Origin: Limnospira sp050045915
GTDB taxonomy: Bacteria > Cyanobacteriota > Cyanobacteriia > Cyanobacteriales > Microcoleaceae
Length of the DNA stretch: 5,501 nucleotides
Direction: 5' to 3'
Assembly (NCBI GenBank): GCA_050045915.1
Contig: JBNGCR010000271.1
Coordinates: 1-5,501 of the forward strand
The translations under genes and the position numbers were made by a program. The notes below the pieces were generated by a model that ran no database searches, was not told the origin of the DNA, and saw nothing but the letters and a program-made list of their open reading frames with translations. Of this stretch, positions 1 through 5,501 are shown piece after piece (position 1 is the first letter of the stretch; each line of letters starts with the position of its first letter).

Positions 1-120
1 GTAAGATTCCATCACCTTGCGGGTGACTCCCCAATTCGGCAGGAGAATCATCAACCCCCAAAAGGGGAAGACAAACAAATTGGCGATCTTAAAAATTTGG
101 TCAGCGGGTAACATCATCAT
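1..120 (-). CDS. ABA4-like (DUF4281) membrane protein, N-terminal fragment
   Basis: This is the first 40 codons of a gene that continues beyond the left edge. The visible peptide starts with three consecutive Met codons (starts at 120, 117 and 114). It then carries IANLFVFPFWGLMILLPNW (residues 12-30), a hydrophobic segment ending in an LPNW signature, followed by a basic turn, GVTRKVMESY. From memory this matches the N-terminus of the ABA4-like family: small multi-pass membrane proteins of cyanobacteria and plastids. The plant member, ABA4, is needed for neoxanthin formation; the bacterial role is not established. The frame stays open upstream to two TTG codons (156, 153) just after a TGA at 159, so a longer start is possible. 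No clear Shine-Dalgarno precedes any candidate. It follows cobL on the same strand after a 316-bp gap. The family call is recognition only and rests on 40 residues. Confidence 0.7.
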   Translation of the reverse strand, partial: MMMLPADQIFKIANLFVFPFWGLMILLPNWGVTRKVMESY

Positions 121-198
121 TGCCGTATCAATACCATAACTAAAGATTTCCAACAATCAACATTCAGGATAACAAATTTACAGCACCGCTGGCCGAAA

Positions 199-233
199 AT
201 CAAAAATCTGTGTAATCTGCGTCATCTGCGGAA
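199..233 (+). repeat. 35-bp dispersed repeat, copy 1
   Basis: This copy matches the reverse complement of 2502-2536 at 34 of 35 positions; the single difference is C at 223 against A in the other copy. Internally it is a degenerate 9-bp tandem: ATCTGTGTA, ATCTGCGTC, ATCTGCGG. It lies about 80 bp upstream of the ABA4-like start. Strings of phased ATCTGCGTA units are, from memory, common in intergenic DNA of unrelated bacteria, so this is probably a dispersed repeat and not specific to this locus. Confidence 0.8.
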
Positions 234-310
234 GAAAAATATGTCGAAAAAAATTTTCCAATTTTCTCGGAAACTCTAGCTATTTTCTTTTTTTTATGAT
301 ATACTTCGTA

Positions 311-361
311 CATAATGGGAATCTGTGTAAAAATTTTATCGGCGCAACCACTCCCATTATG
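311..361. repeat. 10-bp perfect inverted repeat with 31-nt spacer
   Basis: CATAATGGGA (311-320) and TCCCATTATG (352-361) are exact reverse complements. The spacer is AT-rich. The arms could form a weak stem in RNA or a split operator in DNA. They lie downstream of cobL and upstream of the ABA4-like gene. No known regulator site is recognised, and chance is possible in AT-rich DNA. Confidence 0.45.
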
Positions 362-389
362 GAGGATGATGTCAATATCTTATCAGAAG

Positions 390-427
390 TTGCCGCACCC
401 CGTCAACCCTTTTTGGGGCAATTTTTT
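390..427 (+). terminator. Weak plus-strand terminator-like hairpin after cobL
   Basis: CCCC (398-401) can pair with GGGG (415-418). TTG (390-392) can extend the stem with CAA (419-421) across a bulge at 393-397. Six T residues (422-427) follow directly, which is the layout of an intrinsic terminator on the plus strand. The stem is short and bulged. No plus-strand gene is visible to the left, so it would stop transcription entering antisense to cobL. On the minus strand the T-tract precedes the hairpin as A residues, so it would not terminate cobL mRNA. Confidence 0.3.
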
Positions 428-436
428 ATCTTAATA

Positions 437-1726
437 TTAAGCAAACAAACTGTGGTGATGGATGGTCAAAATTGTCACCGGATTGAGGGGGGAAAAACGG
501 GTCAGGTCGGCGATCGCAGTAGACCGAGACAACTGCACCTGCAACAGCCGATAACTCCAACTTTTCTCCAATTTAACACGCTCCTTGACCCACTCCAACG
601 CCACATTCAGATGTTCCAACGTCGCCAGGGCTAAAACCATCGTGCCGCCGGGGGCGAGACGGATGCTGCAAGTTCCCAAAATCTCCGCCAGATTGCCACC
701 GCTGCCGCCGATAAAGATGCGGTCGGGCGATCGCAAATGGTTGAGAATCGCCGGGGCTTCCCCGTGGATGGAGATAACATTATTGACCTGAAAGTGGCGG
801 CAATTCTGCTCGATCAGAGACGTTCCTGCCGCCGTTTTTTCGATCGCGTAAACCGTCGAAGTGGGGCACATCCTGGCGATTTCCACCGACACCGAACCCG
901 TGCCCGCCCCGATATCCCAAATCACCCGATCGCCCTGCAATCCCAACTCCCCCAACACCAACATTCTCACCTCCCGTTTGGTCATCAGTCCGGGCCGATC
1001 GCTATAACTGAGAAACAGGCGATCGGGAATTCCAAATAGGGGGAGATCGGACAAATTCAAAGGCTGCGCCCGGTCTGGCAATTCCCGCAGCAGCACCACC
1101 ACACTCAAGAGGGAAAATGAATGGGAATCGAGGTCTTCTAAAGCCCATTTTTGTACCCGTTCGCCTTCCCCATTCAACCGTTCGCACACCCAAAATTGAT
1201 AGGAACTGGGCAGATCCAAAGAAGAGATTAAATTCCCGATCACCGGTGGAGTGTTGAGGTTGTCCGTCAGCACCGCAATTTTATCTTCCCCCTGCTGTAA
1301 AGCTTGGATTAAGTGGTCGAGCGATCGCCCGTGGGCGCTGATAATTCTCGCATCTTGCCAGGGAACTTTAATGCGATTAAACGCCAATTGAATCGAACTT
1401 AAATGGGGGTGAAACACCATTTTTTCCGGTGGAAATTCCGCCAGCAGCAGCCGCCCCAACCCGAAAAAAAGCGGGTCGCCCGACACCAAAACCACCACAT
1501 TCGGATCGGTGGGCATTTCCCGTTCGCGACGAGTCAGCCATTGGCGTAATTCTGATAACCCTTCAGTCAGATTATTCAAGATCAATTGGGGAATCGCGCG
1601 ATCGCCGAAATAACTCAAATGGCGATCGCTTCCCACTAACAATTCGGCGCGATCGATAATTTGACGCGCCGACTCCCGCAGTCCCGCCGCCCCATCTAAT
1701 CCAATCCCAACAACGTGTATCGTCAA
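437..1726 (-). CDS. cobL: Precorrin-6Y C5,15-methyltransferase (decarboxylating), CbiE-CbiT fusion
   Basis: This cytoplasmic enzyme of the cobalamin (corrin) pathway uses S-adenosylmethionine to methylate C5 and C15 and decarboxylates the C12 acetate, giving (cobalt-)precorrin-8X. The N-terminal CbiE half (about 1-205) is a tetrapyrrole methylase: VVGIGLDG (5-12), SGDPLFFGLG (82-91), HPHLSS (106-111) and SAHGR (130-134). The C-terminal CbiT half (about 230-425) has a Rossmann methyltransferase fold: GIPD (232-235), RPGLMTKREVR (244-254), the SAM-binding WDIGAGTGSVSVE (270-282) and IFIGGSGG (337-344). At 429 aa it has the usual length of the fused form, with no break. The start is TTG: an in-frame TGA lies two codons upstream and no other start codon precedes the conserved GIG, so TTG is essentially forced. 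The Shine-Dalgarno is weak. It follows cobH by 112 bp and acts just before CobH in the pathway. The separate-subunit names are cbiE and cbiT. Confidence 0.95.
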   Translation of the reverse strand: MTIHVVGIGLDGAAGLRESARQIIDRAELLVGSDRHLSYFGDRAIPQLILNNLTEGLSELRQWLTRREREMPTDPNVVVLVSGDPLFFGLGRLLLAEFPPEKMVFHPHLSSIQLAFNRIKVPWQDARIISAHGRSLDHLIQALQQGEDKIAVLTDNLNTPPVIGNLISSLDLPSSYQFWVCERLNGEGERVQKWALEDLDSHSFSLLSVVVLLRELPDRAQPLNLSDLPLFGIPDRLFLSYSDRPGLMTKREVRMLVLGELGLQGDRVIWDIGAGTGSVSVEIARMCPTSTVYAIEKTAAGTSLIEQNCRHFQVNNVISIHGEAPAILNHLRSPDRIFIGGSGGNLAEILGTCSIRLAPGGTMVLALATLEHLNVALEWVKERVKLEKSWSYRLLQVQLSRSTAIADLTRFSPLNPVTILTIHHHSLFA

Positions 1727-1838
1727 TTCTCAGTATCCAAAAAAATAAGCGATAGCAATGTAAATTCGTCCCAATTCGCTCCACTCAAAGCCCCCAGAAT
1801 TGGAGGTTTGGGGGCGAGTCTTTTTCAATTGCCAGACT
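1727..1838. other. cobH-cobL intergenic spacer
   Basis: This 112-bp gap between two same-strand pathway genes is dominated by a GC-rich hairpin (1783-1825) with an overlapping alternative pairing (1771-1777 with 1797-1803). In the minus-strand message no T-tract follows the hairpin, so read-through from cobH into cobL is plausible. I see no convincing separate cobL promoter. Confidence 0.6.
1783..1825 (+). terminator. GC-rich hairpin with T-tract on the plus strand
   Basis: GCCCCC (1790-1795) pairs with GGGGGC (1810-1815). AGA/TTT can extend the stem inward. ACTC (1783-1786) and GAGT (1816-1819) extend it outward across an AAA bulge. CTTTTTC follows on the plus strand. This is a credible intrinsic terminator only in the plus direction, opposite to cobH and cobL. 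In the cobH-cobL transcript the same stem forms without a U-tract and would be an RNA stability or processing element. From memory, similar GCCCCCAGAATTGG-type hairpins recur between cyanobacterial genes, so it may be one of a dispersed family. Confidence 0.5.
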
Positions 1839-2459
1839 TTACCCGGCTTCTTCAGCCAAAATCAACAGCGCATTGACGATCGCCGCCGCCACTGGGGAAC
1901 CGCCTTTGCGCCCTTCGACGCGGATTTGGGGCACCGCTGTTTCAGCTAAAACTGCTTTCGATTCTACTACTGAAACGAACCCGACGGGAACCCCGATCGC
2001 TAAACTCGGAGAAATCGCCTTTTCTCGGATTAGCGAACAGAGGGCGAGGAGGGCTGTGGGGGCATTGCCGATCGCAAAAATGCCGTTTGGATATTCCCGC
2101 GCCGCCGCCAACATCCCCGTTTCCGTGCGGGTTTTGCCCGGTAAGGCGACGGACGCCCACTCCAAGGCGCAGACGAGGGGATTGTTGAAGGTCCGCGCTA
2201 CCTGGGAGGCGATGCCCTGTTTCACCATGCGGACATCGGTGATGATGGGAACCCGATTTTTTAATGCCGCGATCGCACCCTCGATGGCGCCGGGACTGAA
2301 CCGCAATGCCTGCACAAACTCGAAATCTGCCGTGCTGTGAATCACCCGCCGCGCGATCGCGTATTCCGCTGGATTGAAAGGGTGGTTGCTGCCCATTTCG
2401 CGATCGATGATGGCGAAGGATTGTTCGGTGATGCTTTGACCTAAATTATCATCATTCAT
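1839..2459 (-). CDS. cobH: Precorrin-8X methylmutase (CobH/CbiC)
   Basis: This cytoplasmic enzyme of cobalamin synthesis moves the methyl group from C11 to C12 of (cobalt-)precorrin-8X, giving hydrogenobyrinic or cobyrinic acid. The 206 residues match the family's usual length of about 205-220. Visible family motifs are TEQSFAIIDRE (11-21), the catalytic-histidine block RRVIHSTADFEF (37-48, His41), ITDVRMVKQGI (73-83), AIGNAPTALL (129-138), GVPVGFVSVVESK (156-168) and GRKGGSPVAAA (183-193). The ATG at 2459 fits the family N-terminus; the next Met (residue 22) would remove conserved residues. The bases just upstream read ACTCCCCCTTC on the coding strand, so there is no purine-rich Shine-Dalgarno. 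cobL follows after 112 bp and makes this enzyme's substrate, so the two are likely cotranscribed. No cobalamin riboswitch is visible upstream. Confidence 0.96.
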   Translation of the reverse strand: MNDDNLGQSITEQSFAIIDREMGSNHPFNPAEYAIARRVIHSTADFEFVQALRFSPGAIEGAIAALKNRVPIITDVRMVKQGIASQVARTFNNPLVCALEWASVALPGKTRTETGMLAAAREYPNGIFAIGNAPTALLALCSLIREKAISPSLAIGVPVGFVSVVESKAVLAETAVPQIRVEGRKGGSPVAAAIVNALLILAEEAG

Positions 2460-2501
2460 GAAGGGGGAGTTGGGATTAATTGATAATTGAATTTTATTTT
2501 T

Positions 2502-2536
2502 TTCCGCAGATTACGCAGATTACACAGATTTTTGAT
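2502..2536 (-). repeat. 35-bp dispersed repeat, copy 2 (inverted)
   Basis: This is the reverse-complement partner of 199-233, matching at 34 of 35 positions. On the minus strand it reads as three ATCTG-led 9-bp units (ATCTGTGTA, ATCTGCGTA, ATCTGCGG). It sits about 43 bp upstream of the cobH start. Relative to the gene that follows, its orientation is opposite to that of copy 1, which argues against a fixed cis-regulatory role. Confidence 0.8.
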
Positions 2537-2547
2537 CGGTTTTATTC

Positions 2548-2566
2548 ATCATCTTCGGATGATTTT
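2548..2566 (+). repeat. Small TTCG-loop hairpin
   Basis: ATCATC (2548-2553) and GATGAT (2558-2563) flank a TTCG loop, followed by TTT. As plus-strand RNA the loop would be a C(UUCG)G tetraloop, a very stable cap. On the minus strand the loop is CGAA, which has no special stability. It is short and may be chance, or a weak plus-strand terminator. Confidence 0.35.
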
Positions 2567-2624
2567 AAGGGAGAAAAATTTGTCGCGATGGCGAACTGAA
2601 AATAACCGACTTTTCTTGATCGGT

Positions 2625-2650
2625 GGGGGCAACCGTCCCCGGTTGCCTCC
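2625..2650. repeat. GGCAACCG palindrome, copy 1
   Basis: GGCAACCG (2628-2635) and CGGTTGCC (2640-2647) form a perfect 8-bp stem with a 4-nt loop. Flanking GGG/TCC can extend it on the plus strand with one G-T wobble. The 25 bases 2626-2650 match 2671-2695 at 24 positions. Read as minus-strand RNA, i.e. downstream of glgP, the loop is GGGA, which fits the GNRA tetraloop rule. No T-tract follows on either strand, so it is not a classical terminator. Confidence 0.75.
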
Positions 2651-2670
2651 TGTACGATCCCTTATGAGTA

Positions 2671-2713
2671 GGGGCAACCGTCTCCGGTTGCCTCCGGTTG
2701 TACCCGGTTGCCC
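2671..2713. repeat. GGCAACCG palindrome, copy 2, with 10-bp phased CCGGTTG units
   Basis: GGCAACCG (2673-2680) and CGGTTGCC (2685-2692) form the same 8-bp stem as copy 1. The loop read on the minus strand is GAGA, also GNRA. CCGGTTG then recurs at 2684, 2694 and 2704, an exact 10-bp period. The block begins 16 bp past the glgP stop codon, in the likely 3' untranslated region. From memory, GTAGGGGCAACC-type palindromes are dispersed in filamentous cyanobacterial genomes. Confidence 0.7.
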
Positions 2714-2728
2714 ACTTTCTCAACTGAT

Positions 2729-5266
<2,538 letters not shown>

Positions 5267-5501
5267 AAATACTCCTTTATCCTCGTATGCGCTGCGTCTC
5301 GATGACGATCTCGGTGGCAGAAGCGAACCGTCGGAACCATTGCTATCGAGCCACGATCCCTGAGTCCCTCCAACCGATCGCTAATGGACGGTCACGGAGC
5401 GAAAATCGATAAGGTCTGAAAGTTGCAACGGTATGATAACTGAAATTTTCCCAATGTATTCCGGTACTGAGAGACAGCCGTTGCCGATCTCCTCGGCCTC
5501 C
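5267..5501 (-). other. glgP upstream leader, no gene recognised
   Basis: These 235 bp precede glgP and run to the right edge. They should contain the glgP promoter, but I see no pair of boxes with proper spacing; TTATCAT read on the minus strand near 5432-5438 is only a weak -10 candidate. Minus-strand frames are open from the edge to stops at 5381 and 5343, and a plus-strand frame is open from ATG 5433 to the edge. None encodes anything I recognise, so an edge gene cannot be confirmed or ruled out. Confidence 0.4.
5272..5278 (-). promoter_or_regulatory. glgP Shine-Dalgarno site
   Basis: AAAGGAG on the minus strand lies five bases before the ATG at 5266. It is the only strong Shine-Dalgarno sequence in front of a gene in this window and fixes the glgP start. 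Confidence 0.85.

Larger units (their letters stand above)
121..436. other. Intergenic region between cobL and the ABA4-like gene
   Basis: This 316-bp AT-rich gap contains no gene I can support. It holds one copy of a 35-bp dispersed repeat (199-233), a perfect 10-bp inverted repeat (311-320 and 352-361), and a weak terminator-like hairpin on the plus strand (390-427). A 12-bp palindrome, CTTAATATTAAG (430-441), overlaps the cobL stop codon. A plus-strand open frame from 296 runs through here into the antisense of cobL; it has no Shine-Dalgarno and no recognisable protein, so it is not annotated. Any promoter for the ABA4-like gene should lie here, but I cannot pick convincing -35/-10 boxes. 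Confidence 0.6.
2460..2728. other. Repeat-rich gap between glgP and cobH
   Basis: This 269-bp gap contains no supported gene. From the glgP end it holds the CCGGTTG-based palindromes and repeats (2625-2713), a TTCG-loop hairpin (2548-2563) and copy 2 of the 35-bp repeat (2502-2536). A short AT-rich stretch then leads to the cobH start. The cobH promoter presumably lies here, but I cannot fix its boxes. Open frames on both strands here look like chance readings of repeats. Confidence 0.6.

Noticed and set aside
296..634. 112-codon plus-strand frame from the gap into cobL antisense
   Set aside because: No ribosome site, no family resemblance, and half of it is the complement of conserved CbiT codons.
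1888..1894. GCCACTG, resembling a cobalamin-riboswitch B12-box core
   Set aside because: It is on the plus strand inside cobH coding sequence, antisense and at the 3' end of the gene, with none of the other riboswitch elements. No such core is found upstream of cobH.
233..2585. Similar 14-mers 233-246 and 2572-2585 in direct orientation
   Set aside because: They match at 13 of 14 positions but are A-rich, and their orientation disagrees with the inverted 35-bp repeats nearby, so they are not part of one larger unit; chance is likely.
5433..5501. Plus-strand ATG with 23 open codons to the right edge
   Set aside because: Too short, no Shine-Dalgarno and no recognised sequence; a divergent gene cannot be supported from this alone.
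5381..5501. GCLSVP peptide in the right-edge minus frame, reminiscent of peptide deformylase
   Set aside because: The following residues do not fit the deformylase pattern, the HExxH motif is absent and the frame stops soon after, so the match is probably coincidental.

Overview
The window looks like chromosomal DNA from a cyanobacterium. The palindromic octamer GCGATCGC (HIP1), a hallmark of many cyanobacterial genomes, occurs 11 times in 5.5 kb. The gene content also fits: a fused CbiE-CbiT corrin methyltransferase, a precorrin-8X methylmutase, an ABA4-like membrane protein and a plant/bacterial-type glycogen phosphorylase. A species cannot be named from this sequence alone.

All four supported genes lie on the minus strand, so the window reads right to left. 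From right to left: a 235-bp leader with no recognised gene (5267-5501); glgP, complete, 845 aa (2729-5266); a 269-bp repeat-rich gap (2460-2728) with two GGCAACCG palindromes, a TTCG-loop hairpin and one copy of a 35-bp repeat; cobH, 206 aa (1839-2459); a 112-bp gap dominated by a GC-rich hairpin (1727-1838); cobL, 429 aa with a TTG start (437-1726); a 316-bp gap (121-436) with the second, inverted copy of the 35-bp repeat; and the first 40 codons of an ABA4-like gene running off the left edge (1-120).

cobL and cobH encode consecutive steps of corrin-ring synthesis. The CbiE-CbiT protein methylates C5 and C15 and decarboxylates the C12 acetate, giving (cobalt-)precorrin-8X. CobH/CbiC then moves the C11 methyl group to C12, giving (hydrogeno)cobyrinic acid. 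Their order and shared strand suggest cotranscription. glgP (glycogen breakdown) and the ABA4-like gene have no obvious pathway link to them.

The coding content is ordinary. The unexplained structure is in the gaps: an inverted 34/35 repeat pair bracketing cobH-cobL, two near-identical palindromes just after glgP whose only difference lies in the loop, and several terminator-like hairpins whose T-tracts face the strand opposite to all the genes. I saw no convincing new system, CRISPR array, transposase, tRNA or rRNA.
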